Source: Chitinophagales bacterium (lineage in GTDB: Bacteria > Bacteroidota > Bacteroidia > Chitinophagales > UBA10324). From it: a DNA stretch of 64,000 nt. Numbering within the stretch: the first letter of the stretch is position 1; every line of letters starts with the position of its first letter. This document shows positions 1 through 8,243 of this stretch, piece by piece. Below the pieces are notes generated by a model. That model ran no database searches and had not been told where the DNA came from. It was given only the letters and a program-made list of their open reading frames with translations. The translations under genes and the position numbers were made by a program. The stretch is from assembly GCA_019694975.1 (NCBI GenBank), contig JAIBAY010000001.1:440732-504731 (forward strand), written 5' to 3'.

Positions 1-244
1 ATAAATCCATTGAGCATTTTCTATTGAAGAAAGTAATACATAAGGAGAACAAAGCAAAAGTGAGATAACGAAGGAGTCACAACTGCATGCCCGGCTTGTT
101 GCAATACAGTGTCAGTTTGATGAACTCAACGTCTTTATGAAAATCGCCCCGGATAAAATTTGTTACACCATCAGGGAATTATTCCGGGCGGGCGGGCTGG
201 TGTTCACAGAAAAAAATATACACCAGATTCTCTGCGAGCTTCGG
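1..244. other. window edge downstream of gldN, no assignable gene
   Basis: No gene can be supported here. On the plus strand one frame is open from base 3 to a stop at 66-68 and could be the last 21 codons of a lysine-rich protein entering from the left. A second frame is stop-free from about 44 to 299, but its only ATG is at about 137 and it runs into the gldN 3' end on the other strand. Neither has a recognisable motif. A frameshifted gene remnant is possible but unproven. Confidence 0.3.
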
Positions 245-1075
245 TTAATACGACCACAGATTATGCTCGTACTCAAAAATTTCCTGCTTGATCCGGTCTG
301 ACTCGCGCAAGGCATCCGTGCCGGTAGCATAGTCCTGTATCCTCCGGTCAAACACATTGGACTCTTTGTAGATGTAACTGCTGAACATCCGCATCTCAAA
401 AAGATCATCCCATGATAATCTTATGGCATCATTACGGGCATTAAACACCTCCTGCTTTACCAGCACGTTTCGGGTGGTTGGATAATATGCCCAGAACATC
501 GGAAGATCCAGCTGAATCTGATCATCATAATAAAGCGGTGCAATGGCAAGTATGCGAACCTGCATGCTGGAAGTCTCCTTATCAAAAAACCAATCTTCCT
601 TTATACGGTATTTGCTGACCTTCGTGGGGTCAAACTCTCTTACGAGAACAGTATCTTTCACATAGTTACCATCAAGGTCTGAGAGTTGAATGGTATCATT
701 GCCGGCGCCAATCTTGGCAACATCGGCGGGCAATTTCACCGTCTTGAAATTATCCTCCTGGTATACAGTGATTTCGCCCGAGATAGCAGCATCACGAAGG
801 ATGAAAACGAGTGGTTTCAGGTCTTTCCAGTCGATGCCCTCATATTTAAACGGCAGGTTCATCTTTTCCCTGGAATCAATGATTCTCCAAACACGCTTTT
901 GCCACAGAACATCCGCTTCACGGATATTATCGTAAGGAACAACTTCCCTTTCCACGGGGCTTACCTTGTCATAAAACAGATCCCTTGGCATAGTTTCATC
1001 AGCCTGCCCGAAAGCACTGAATGCCCCCGCAAGCATGATAACTGAAAAGACGGGAAGGATGCTCATTTTCTTCAT
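245..1075 (-). CDS. gldN: T9SS ring/motility protein GldN (PorN)
   Basis: A 276-residue periplasmic protein with an N-terminal signal peptide (hydrophobic stretch, cleavage after about residue 24, A-F-G-Q). GldN/PorN partners GldK/PorK in the large ring under the outer membrane of the type IX secretion system. The body matches the family in length and features: an early segment on rewriting of tryptophan-rich strands (IREADVLWQKRVWR, about 50-63), then the characteristic aspartate-rich IRLSWDDLFEMR segment (about 218-229). It is the last gene of porP-gldK-L-M-N, 26 bases after gldM. The gene order is the conserved one, so identification is firm although GldN and its close paralogue GldO cannot be told apart from one copy. 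Confidence 0.95.
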   Translation of the reverse strand: MKKMSILPVFSVIMLAGAFSAFGQADETMPRDLFYDKVSPVEREVVPYDNIREADVLWQKRVWRIIDSREKMNLPFKYEGIDWKDLKPLVFILRDAAISGEITVYQEDNFKTVKLPADVAKIGAGNDTIQLSDLDGNYVKDTVLVREFDPTKVSKYRIKEDWFFDKETSSMQVRILAIAPLYYDDQIQLDLPMFWAYYPTTRNVLVKQEVFNARNDAIRLSWDDLFEMRMFSSYIYKESNVFDRRIQDYATGTDALRESDRIKQEIFEYEHNLWSY

Positions 1076-1101
1076 AACAACTGATTTACGGATTGAATCC
1101 T

Positions 1102-2781
1102 TTATTTGATCTGAAGCGGAATACTATTAAGATTTCTAGGTGTTTTATCAGGACCTACTGCTCTTATCTTTCTGAAGATGATCTGATCTCCGGGTTTACA
1201 TCCCTGCACAAACTGCGCAACCTTTGCATTAAATTTTGCGCCGGAGTTTTGTTCTATCCGCGCATCTTGTCTCTTTGGAATATAAACACATTCAAACGAG
1301 GTTACATCAAAACGCACGCCCTGGAAGTAGAAGTCCTTCAGGATTGCACCGATACCGGGCACAGCCTTCAAAGTGCTTGTTGGGATATCACCTTCCGTAA
1401 TCGTACCATTGATGGCAGCAATTGGATCGGGTATTCTCTTAATAACAAATTCCTGCGAGCCAATCTGCCGGTTGCCCCCTTCCAGTGCCACGGATACATT
1501 CACAGTGACTTTCTGATTCACCAGTGAACCGGGCATATCAGCGGTATATTTGCCGGACCCTGATTTCGTAAAGCTTCCCTGGGTTGCGGAAGCACTCACT
1601 TTGTCGGCAGGAAATCCCGGAACTGAAACCGAGAAAGGATTCGGAATACCGGCATAAATGATATTCAGGTTCTCAGATGATACCACAACCGAACCTTTTG
1701 CTGTCTGGTATTCTGATTCAAAAGGATAATATCTTGGTTTGCCATCAGGGCCCTGCACCATTACAGCACCTGAATATTTCTGTATCCCTTCTCCACCGGC
1801 CACCGTTTCATACTTTCCCATTCCATCCACCACTTCTATTTTCTTGCCACCGCCGGAAACAGGATTCTCGGTCAGTTCTTTGAAGTTACCGTTTTCATCC
1901 TTCTGTGCAATACCATAATTCAAAGGTCCTACATATACTTCAGGGTTCACGGTTGAGCTGTATGCAGCCACAAAAATGTCGGCTTTGTATTGTTGTCCGG
2001 CCATGATATAGCTTGTGGGCGCAATCACCTTTGCCAGGATCCTGTCTACTACCACCGTTTTTGCATTCACCTGCTTAAAGAGATATTCCACAATCAGATC
2101 TTCCGAATTACGGATATCGTTCTGGTATTTGTTCAGCAAGGTAAGTGCAGCGATGGTTGGCACCATTTCAAAATTAGTGACTGTCCAGTTTTTTAATACC
2201 CCATCAATTTTCTCAGTCGGATCTACTGCATGCACTGAAATCTGTGTTTCCAGTGTTTTCTTGTCTTGCGGATTATCAACTAAAGTAAGCAGGTCGGCCC
2301 GCAACTTGTTGATTTTTGCCTTCAGTTCATCCCCCTTTCCTTTATTGATCATGAGATTCGTGGAAACCTCGAGATTGCGATCATCAAATAATTCTCCCTT
2401 TTTCATCAGTTCAGCTACCGGCATTGATTTCACATCCAGCTTCTCACCGGTTTCATTGCTCACGATACCGCCTGATTCAGCAATCAGTTCCCTCTGAATA
2501 TCTTCAATCTCCGCATAAAGCTGATCGGACATCACTTTCGCTTTCTTTGCCTTTTCAAGGAATGGGCCGGTGCGCTGTGAGTCGTTTTTAAACTGCTCCT
2601 CAAATGCGGCGAAAGTCTGATTATTCTTGCTGGTTATGGCAGCGGATGAAACAGCAAGGCCGGAATTCACAACATGAAATGCATGCAGGATTTCAGCCGA
2701 CACATTTAATGCAAGAAGGGCTGTCAACACCAGGTACATGAGGTTGATCATGATCTGGCGCGGTTCCTTAGGTATGGACAT
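1102..2781 (-). CDS. gldM: T9SS/gliding motor shaft protein GldM (PorM)
   Basis: A 559-residue protein with a single N-terminal membrane helix (about residues 11-31, after PRQIMINLMY) and a large periplasmic part. With GldL it forms the proton-driven inner-membrane motor of T9SS. GldM spans the periplasm as a dimeric shaft that contacts the GldK/N ring. The MINLMYLVLTALLALNVS stretch is nearly diagnostic of the family, and the helical region that follows (about 50-220) and the beta-rich C-terminal half fit the known four-domain fold. The family is usually about 510-530 residues, so this copy is slightly long. The gap to gldL is 58 bases and to gldN 26 bases, so one transcript is likely. Confidence 0.96.
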   Translation of the reverse strand: MSIPKEPRQIMINLMYLVLTALLALNVSAEILHAFHVVNSGLAVSSAAITSKNNQTFAAFEEQFKNDSQRTGPFLEKAKKAKVMSDQLYAEIEDIQRELIAESGGIVSNETGEKLDVKSMPVAELMKKGELFDDRNLEVSTNLMINKGKGDELKAKINKLRADLLTLVDNPQDKKTLETQISVHAVDPTEKIDGVLKNWTVTNFEMVPTIAALTLLNKYQNDIRNSEDLIVEYLFKQVNAKTVVVDRILAKVIAPTSYIMAGQQYKADIFVAAYSSTVNPEVYVGPLNYGIAQKDENGNFKELTENPVSGGGKKIEVVDGMGKYETVAGGEGIQKYSGAVMVQGPDGKPRYYPFESEYQTAKGSVVVSSENLNIIYAGIPNPFSVSVPGFPADKVSASATQGSFTKSGSGKYTADMPGSLVNQKVTVNVSVALEGGNRQIGSQEFVIKRIPDPIAAINGTITEGDIPTSTLKAVPGIGAILKDFYFQGVRFDVTSFECVYIPKRQDARIEQNSGAKFNAKVAQFVQGCKPGDQIIFRKIRAVGPDKTPRNLNSIPLQIK

Positions 2782-2839
2782 TCTTTAATTCAATTTTGAT
2801 AACTGTTGGAAAAACGAACTATACTATACTCTTCTCTCT

Positions 2840-3667
2840 CTATCCCTCGCGATGCTGACCACCCATGGTCATTGCTGTCAGCATATTGCCGTACACGTTG
2901 TTGAGCTGTGACAGGTTTTTAGCCAGGCCAGACATTTCTGAACGGTATTTCCGGGTGTCTTCCACAGATTCGGAAAGATTATCCATAGCCTGCGTGAGCG
3001 AGCCATAAAACTTATTCATCGTTTTCAGGTGACTGTTGGTATCCTGCAGTTCCAGTTCATAAATGGCATTGAGCTGTGCAAGATTTTTAGAAACCTGTTG
3101 TACCTGTTCATGATAGCTTTTTGTTTCAGCAGTTGCATTACCAAGCAGTTTGGCTGCTTCTGTAGCGTTGGCATATGCTACCTTCATCTCTGCCAAAGCA
3201 CCGGCTGCCTGTTTGGCGCTGGCAGAGTATTCATTGGTGGCCATGGATGCGTCAGTAAAATCATGCAGTTGAGAAATATTATCTCCAAGCCGTTTCAGAT
3301 TATCTCCCAATCTCCTGATCAGCTCAGGTTCCAGCTTTGCTTCTGACATCATCTGATCCAGCTGATTGGTTAAAGAGCCATGCGTGCTGGTTTCTTTAAT
3401 CATTTTCAGTTCATCTTCATCAGGTGCGAAATCGAGTTCCGGATAAATCTTCTCCCAGTAATAATCCTTATGCGGAGGAAGAATACCCAGCAATGCGAAA
3501 ATGAACGCCTCAGTACACATGCCGATGATGAGGAATTCACTGGCAAAATCCCAGTGCTGCAATTTAAAAAGTGCACCTAATAATACAACGGAAGCACCAA
3601 CTCCGATGATCAGGTTTTTCAACCTCTTGCCTCTTTCGGATTCAAAGAATACAACGATTCTATTCAT
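2840..3667 (-). CDS. gldL: T9SS/gliding motor protein GldL (PorL)
   Basis: A 275-residue inner-membrane motor subunit. Two membrane helices (about 17-35 and 43-63) are followed by a long cytoplasmic, largely helical domain with asparagine/alanine-rich heptads (about 90-270). The first helix ends in ALFKLQHW, with K35, H38 and W39. The second carries E53 within MCTEAFIFALL. A buried lysine and glutamate at these places are the residues thought to couple proton flow to rotation in the family. GldL forms a pentamer around two GldM helices. It lies 62 bases after gldK and 58 bases before gldM in the conserved operon. Confidence 0.96.
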   Translation of the reverse strand: MNRIVVFFESERGKRLKNLIIGVGASVVLLGALFKLQHWDFASEFLIIGMCTEAFIFALLGILPPHKDYYWEKIYPELDFAPDEDELKMIKETSTHGSLTNQLDQMMSEAKLEPELIRRLGDNLKRLGDNISQLHDFTDASMATNEYSASAKQAAGALAEMKVAYANATEAAKLLGNATAETKSYHEQVQQVSKNLAQLNAIYELELQDTNSHLKTMNKFYGSLTQAMDNLSESVEDTRKYRSEMSGLAKNLSQLNNVYGNMLTAMTMGGQHREG

Positions 3668-3729
3668 TGATAAGCTGTTTTAAATGTTTAAAAAATCGAA
3701 ATACTATTCAGAAATTGATTGATTCGATG

Positions 3730-5001
3730 TTATTGCCTGTCATCAATAGACCGTCCCAGGAATGTAATGACATCCCTGAAACCGATGTAACACTTGGCAG
3801 TGTCCTGGTATTCATAGTTGCGCGTACCCACCTGGCACAAATAAGCAATATCCTTCCACGACCCGCCACGAATAACTTTGCGTTTCATCGTAATAGGGTC
3901 GCCTGCATCCACATCGTAGCGAATATCAGGATTCAGGTCATGCTCAAAGTGGTAGCTGTTTTCATAGAAAGCGGTGGATGTCCATTCGGCAACATTTCCA
4001 GCCATATTGTATAAGCCGTAGTCATTCGGGAAATAAGCATCAGCCTTCACTGTGTACATGCCGCCATCGTCGGGATAATCTCCGCGGCCCGGTTTGAAGT
4101 TGGCAAGAATACAGCCCTTCTTATTTCTCATATAAGGTCCGCCCCAGGGATAAGGTGCGAGATCCCTTCCGCCGCGTGCCGCATATTCCCATTCCGTTTC
4201 CGTAGGAAGGCGGAATTCATCGTTTGTTGCTTCACCGTGCGAAGTGAGAAAATCATTCCACAGCCTTGTCCTCCATTTGCTGAAAGCCATTGCCTGGTTC
4301 CAGGTTACTCCGATAACCGGGTAATTGTCAAATGACGGATGCCAGAAATAATTTCTGGTCATTGGCTCATTATAAGAATATGCGAAGTCATGAACCCAGC
4401 TAAGTGTATCCGGAAAAACATTCACCACCTCTTCTTTAATCACGGTTGTACGGTCAAAATCCGGATTCAACCTGTTTACATCACGGGCAGCCTCTTTATA
4501 GTCAACCCAGTAATAAACATAGTTAAGTTTTCTCGGATCAATTTCTTTCTTACCAAGTATCCGTTGCTCTTCAGGAAAATATAGTTCGTCGAGTGATTCC
4601 TGTAATTCAGGATCCGAGTAATCTATATATGCATCCCAGTTTACTTTTTCATTCCCGTTATCATCTTCGAGCATATAATCTTCGCCTAAAATAGTATGCG
4701 CTATGGAATCCCTAACCCATTCCACAAATTGGCGGTATTCATTATTGGTCACCTCTGTTTCGTCCATGAAAAATCCCTGTACGGAAACAGTTTTCGTACG
4801 TTGAATCATGGAATTGTTAATGTCCTGATCATTTTGCCCAATGTGAAGTGTGCCGGACTTGATGTAAACCATTCCGTATGGAATAGTAACGTTCCAACTC
4901 GGACGATCAAGTGAACCCAGCAACTGTCCATTGTAGCCACCCTGGCAGCCAGCCAAAACGGCAACAATGCCCAGCAGAAGAAAACTGTGCTTATTCAACA
5001 T
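3730..5001 (-). CDS. gldK: T9SS outer-membrane ring lipoprotein GldK (PorK)
   Basis: A 423-residue lipoprotein: the signal peptide ends in the lipobox L-A-G-C with C19 as lipid anchor. The body is an FGE-sulfatase (formylglycine-generating enzyme-like) fold, seen in RLPTETEWEYAARGG, GLYNMAGNVAEWT, VIRGGSWKD and the terminal GFRDV. GldK uses this fold structurally, as the ring partner of GldN under the outer membrane. It is not expected to be an active sulfatase-maturing enzyme. It is the first gene of the gldKLMN unit and has its own well-formed promoter upstream, with a palindrome at the inferred start point. Confidence 0.96.
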   Translation of the reverse strand: MLNKHSFLLLGIVAVLAGCQGGYNGQLLGSLDRPSWNVTIPYGMVYIKSGTLHIGQNDQDINNSMIQRTKTVSVQGFFMDETEVTNNEYRQFVEWVRDSIAHTILGEDYMLEDDNGNEKVNWDAYIDYSDPELQESLDELYFPEEQRILGKKEIDPRKLNYVYYWVDYKEAARDVNRLNPDFDRTTVIKEEVVNVFPDTLSWVHDFAYSYNEPMTRNYFWHPSFDNYPVIGVTWNQAMAFSKWRTRLWNDFLTSHGEATNDEFRLPTETEWEYAARGGRDLAPYPWGGPYMRNKKGCILANFKPGRGDYPDDGGMYTVKADAYFPNDYGLYNMAGNVAEWTSTAFYENSYHFEHDLNPDIRYDVDAGDPITMKRKVIRGGSWKDIAYLCQVGTRNYEYQDTAKCYIGFRDVITFLGRSIDDRQ

Positions 5002-5027
5002 ACCCGGAACTGTTTAAAAAGTGGTTG

Positions 5028-5041
5028 AACTTTCGAAAGTT
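5028..5041. promoter_or_regulatory. 14-bp perfect palindrome at the inferred gldK transcription start
   Basis: AACTTTCGAAAGTT is perfectly self-complementary. It sits immediately downstream (minus-strand sense) of the -7 element at 5043-5051, so it would cover the first transcribed bases of the gldKLMN message. That is a classic place for a repressor site. No regulator is known to me for this motif, and chance occurrence in AT-rich spacer is possible. Confidence 0.35.
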
Positions 5042-5042
5042 T

Positions 5043-5074
5043 GTAAAAGTAGAAAAATTAAACAATTAAACAAA
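5043..5074 (-). promoter_or_regulatory. promoter of gldKLMN
   Basis: Read on the minus strand, TTTG (5074-5071) is followed by exactly 19 bases and then TACTTTTAC (5051-5043). This fits the Bacteroidota housekeeping promoter (TTTG, about 19 bases, TAnnTTTG) with one mismatch. Transcription would begin about 35-40 bases upstream of the gldK ATG. It implies gldKLMN can be transcribed independently of porP. Confidence 0.6.
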
Positions 5075-5161
5075 CAAATGGGGATTAACCGGAATATTCA
5101 GCAAACCAAGGACTTAATAATGCGTTTTCAGGTTTTTTATTGTATCCGCGGCAACCTTTTT

Positions 5162-6142
5162 TCAGAACCGAGGTGTATAGATGATTTTTCCAGGCTTGAC
5201 CGGTTTCATCAGGTCAATCCTGTAATTCAACACTACCTCGTGTGATCCGTTATTCACAGTGTTCAGTGCCGAAACCGAAAAATCATAAGAATAGCCCAGC
5301 CTGAAATTCTCTGCAATGTTGATACCGGCAGTGGCAATAATTGCATCTTCACTTTGGTTGTTAAAACCGCGATAGCCTGCTCCCATCCATAGGAAATCCT
5401 TATAAAGGAAAAGCAAGTCGGCTTCCGCCTGCAAAAAGTTACCATCAGATTTTACCATAACCGATGGCCTGATGCCAGCCTGTTTGCTGAATTTCGCCAG
5501 GTAACCCAACTGCAGGTAGTATTGCCGCTCATAATCGAATAAAAGGCTGCTGCCTTCGGTGTTTAACTTAACCGTTTGTGGCAACACGTGGCTGACGGAA
5601 ATTCCTCCTGAAAGGTTTTTTCCATTGAAGAAGATTCCGGTAGCAAAATCGGCCGCAAATCCATTGACCGGCACAACCGGCAGCAGGAAATCATTGTGGT
5701 TGATGTCGCCATTGAGATACTCACCGTCAGGTGCACGCAGTTTCGACCCATCCACTTCCACCTGCACTGCACCGCCACTCACACCAAAAGAAAATTCACC
5801 GGCTTTTGTCTTAATGATATAGGAATAGTTAACCGTAACGCCAGTGTTACGAAGCACACCAGCCTGTTCATTGAGCAGCACGATACCGAGGCCGCCATGC
5901 AAAACCGGAACCGGTGAATGCACTGCAATATTTTGCGAGATGGGATGTCCTTCAATGCCCATCCATTGACTCCTGAACTGTGCTGTCGCACTCAGTGACT
6001 TGTCTAATCCGGTAAAAGCAGGATTGTATGCAGCCTGGTTCAGGAAATATTGACTGAACTGCGGATCCTGCTGCGCAAATGACCTAAGCCCCATGCATAG
6101 CAGTAACACTACACTTATCTTCTTCCATTGACCTGGCTGCAT
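5162..6142 (-). CDS. porP: PorP/SprF family T9SS outer-membrane protein
   Basis: An outer-membrane beta-barrel of about 326 residues in the PorP/SprF family, whose members link T9SS to the outer membrane and to its substrates. The frame is open further upstream, but the ATG at 6142 is preferred because it gives a normal signal peptide (MQPGQWKK, hydrophobic core, cleavage near S-F-A-Q) followed at once by the family hallmark QDPQFSQYFLNQAAYNPAFTG. The C-terminal strand ends aromatically (YTPRF), as in barrels. Position directly upstream of gldK is the conserved porPKLMN arrangement, which favours the T9SS-core copy over one of the many cargo-linked paralogues. The gap to gldK is 160 bases and holds a separate promoter. 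Confidence 0.9.
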   Translation of the reverse strand: MQPGQWKKISVVLLLCMGLRSFAQQDPQFSQYFLNQAAYNPAFTGLDKSLSATAQFRSQWMGIEGHPISQNIAVHSPVPVLHGGLGIVLLNEQAGVLRNTGVTVNYSYIIKTKAGEFSFGVSGGAVQVEVDGSKLRAPDGEYLNGDINHNDFLLPVVPVNGFAADFATGIFFNGKNLSGGISVSHVLPQTVKLNTEGSSLLFDYERQYYLQLGYLAKFSKQAGIRPSVMVKSDGNFLQAEADLLFLYKDFLWMGAGYRGFNNQSEDAIIATAGINIAENFRLGYSYDFSVSALNTVNNGSHEVVLNYRIDLMKPVKPGKIIYTPRF

Positions 6143-6394
6143 AGATAACTTCTGGTTGCTGTAAATTAAGAACAATTTTACGTAACCATCAAAAACTGCG
6201 ATGATGCTTCGCAGAAATGCTGTAATGGCCAATGAAAAATTTATGGAAGCACGGATCAATGAGCTAAACACCACAATTCACACTAACCAGTAAGCACATC
6301 GCAACCGGGATAGACCTGATGACCTACCCAACCAATGCATCCCAAGAATGGAAGCTGATGAGTGTGATTTAATTCAGCAATGATCAGGAATAAC

Positions 6395-7234
6395 TCAGCC
6401 GATGCTATTCAGATAATTATCAATAGCCATCGTCATGCTGGGCGCTTGTGGTGCAGGGGCCAGTACATCAATATGCAGGCCTGCATCCATCACCGCCTGT
6501 GCTGTTACCGGACCGAAGGCGCCGATCTTCATAGATTTTTGTTTGAAATCAGGGAAGTTTTGTTTGAGTGCATTAACACCGGTTGGCGTAAAGAACACCA
6601 CCATATCATACTTCCGCAATTCATTTTCGACAAGTTCTACAGGGACCGTTTTAAAAATAACCGCTTCCGCAAATTCATATTTTTTCTTTTTCAGGTAATC
6701 CGACGTATCTGACTTATGAATATCGGAACAGGGCATCAGGAATTTCTCCCCATCACGGTGCTTTTCAATTATCTCTGTCAATCCCTGAAAAGTACCATCC
6801 CCAAAAAAGACCTTTCGTTTTCTGAATAAGATGTATTTCTGCAGATAGAGCGCAATAGCTTCTGTCATGCAGTAGTATTTGGCATCCGGTGACATCCTGA
6901 CGCGCAGATCATCACATAGTTTGAAGAACTGATCAACTGCACTTCTGCTGGTGAATATTAATGCTGAAAAGTCAGCGGGATTTATTTTCTGCTTGCGGAA
7001 TTCTTTAGCGGAAACACCTTCGAGATGAATAAAGGGTTTAAAATCAACACTGATTTTATGTTTGCGTGCCAGTTCATAATACGGATTCTTATCATTCTCC
7101 GGTTTCGGTTGAGTGATCAGAATCGACTTGATGACTTGTTTTGCAGAATTCCCGTTGATGGGCTTTGAAGATGATGTACCGGAATCCGCTGCTGTTTTAA
7201 GTTGCCTGGTATTTTTCTCAACCATCAATTTCAT
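6395..7234 (-). CDS. hemD: uroporphyrinogen-III synthase
   Basis: A 279-residue cytosolic enzyme that closes and rearranges hydroxymethylbilane to uroporphyrinogen III in heme synthesis. HemD sequences diverge widely. The support is the two-domain architecture with an early IKSILITQPKPE strand, the ALIFTSRSAVDQFF segment (about 93-106), and the C-terminal VVFFTPTGVNAL and IGAFGPVTAQAV motifs typical of the fold. The first 30 or so residues are low-complexity and may be a poorly conserved extension. ATG codons at 7234 and 7225 are both possible starts. It lies 16 bases after the DUF4271 gene, a pairing often seen in Bacteroidota, and is the last gene of a three-gene minus-strand unit. Confidence 0.85.
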   Translation of the reverse strand: MKLMVEKNTRQLKTAADSGTSSSKPINGNSAKQVIKSILITQPKPENDKNPYYELARKHKISVDFKPFIHLEGVSAKEFRKQKINPADFSALIFTSRSAVDQFFKLCDDLRVRMSPDAKYYCMTEAIALYLQKYILFRKRKVFFGDGTFQGLTEIIEKHRDGEKFLMPCSDIHKSDTSDYLKKKKYEFAEAVIFKTVPVELVENELRKYDMVVFFTPTGVNALKQNFPDFKQKSMKIGAFGPVTAQAVMDAGLHIDVLAPAPQAPSMTMAIDNYLNSIG

Positions 7235-7250
7235 TTAAATCCTGATTTTT

Positions 7251-8240
7251 CTAGAAAGAAAACCTGAGCGGTCCCAGGTTTTGTAACAATCGAATGATGA
7301 TCAGCACAGGTGCAATTTCAAGGGCGCAAATATACAATAAAAAGTGGAACAAATGACTTCCGAAATAATTGAACCCGATGTTAAAACCTTTCAGGTAACG
7401 GAGCAAAATACATCCCGCAGATACTGCCAATGCCGCATACAGCGCATAGGTGCTCAACGGCGCAGGCGCGAAAATCAGCAACAATACCAAAGGAAAAAGT
7501 GCCACGCCGAGCAAGCGGTTAAGTTGTATTTCATAGAAGTTATAAAGGGTAATTTCCTTTCTGAACGGGAGCAGCAGCGATGCAGCCTTCAGCAGCAGGT
7601 AACGCGCAAGCAGGAAGATCGTCACAGCAGCCACTGCGATCAACATTAATATCCATGGCGGATCAACCTGCAGATACCCAAATTGCCCAAGTAATAGAAA
7701 TGCAAACAGGGAAAGCACCAGTAATGAAAACAGGTTCAGCAGCACGGTACCAAATGAAACCCCAGTTCCCAATTCGCGAAACATCTGCTGACTGGGCCCC
7801 CAGTTTTTAAAGGCCGAGAACAGCTCGTCAAATTCCTTTGCGTATCCAAAGCGAATAAACGCCAGCAGGATCAGCAATGAAAAAGCGAGATAGAATTTCC
7901 AGTCTTCACGCTGTTGCTTACGCGGAATTTCATATAATACCGCCACTGCGGAACCATAACTATGGTGCACAACAGGAGACGGAAACTGATCATGCCATAA
8001 CCGGTAACGGATAGCAAGCTGATCAAGCAGCGCACTGCCGGATGAATCGCTGAATACACCAACAGCGGCGCTAACAGAATCATGACTATCCAATGCAATG
8101 GTATCACCATCATATACCAGGTGTTGCGCTGTTGACAAAGCCGGTTCTTCAGCCTGAAGCGCAGCTGCCCCTAAAGAAAAAAAACAATTAATGGCTGATG
8201 CGATAATGAACATCAGGCAGCGGTAAGGTGTCCTCTGCAT
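7251..8240 (-). CDS. DUF4271 integral membrane protein
   Basis: A 329-residue protein with an N-terminal hydrophobic segment (probable signal peptide, about 8-27), a soluble stretch to about 115, then six predicted membrane helices. The helices begin near FYLAFSLLILLAF and end with the segment before RLLQNLGPLRFSF. It fits DUF4271, a Bacteroidota family of unknown function commonly next to hemD. It starts 3 bases after the stop of the upstream barrel gene and ends 16 bases before hemD, so the three are almost certainly co-transcribed. A role tied to the envelope or to tetrapyrroles is only an inference from this linkage. Confidence 0.8.
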   Translation of the reverse strand: MQRTPYRCLMFIIASAINCFFSLGAAALQAEEPALSTAQHLVYDGDTIALDSHDSVSAAVGVFSDSSGSALLDQLAIRYRLWHDQFPSPVVHHSYGSAVAVLYEIPRKQQREDWKFYLAFSLLILLAFIRFGYAKEFDELFSAFKNWGPSQQMFRELGTGVSFGTVLLNLFSLLVLSLFAFLLLGQFGYLQVDPPWILMLIAVAAVTIFLLARYLLLKAASLLLPFRKEITLYNFYEIQLNRLLGVALFPLVLLLIFAPAPLSTYALYAALAVSAGCILLRYLKGFNIGFNYFGSHLFHFLLYICALEIAPVLIIIRLLQNLGPLRFSF

Positions 8241-8243
8241 CAG

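Noticed and set aside
3..299. Two plus-strand open frames at the left edge
   Set aside because: The first has only 21 codons in the window and the second has no start before base 137 and no motif. It also overlaps the gldN 3' end in antisense. A broken gene is possible but not supported.
3730..5001. GldK as an active formylglycine-generating enzyme for the 31.6-kb sulfatase
   Set aside because: The fold is shared, but its place in porP-gldKLMN and its lipobox identify it as the structural ring protein, so it is not proposed as the sulfatase activator.
5128..5142. GGTTTTTTATTGTA shared between the porP-gldK spacer and the spacer at about 60886
   Set aside because: A 14-base match of T-rich sequence is expected by chance several times in 64 kb, and the flanks do not continue the match.
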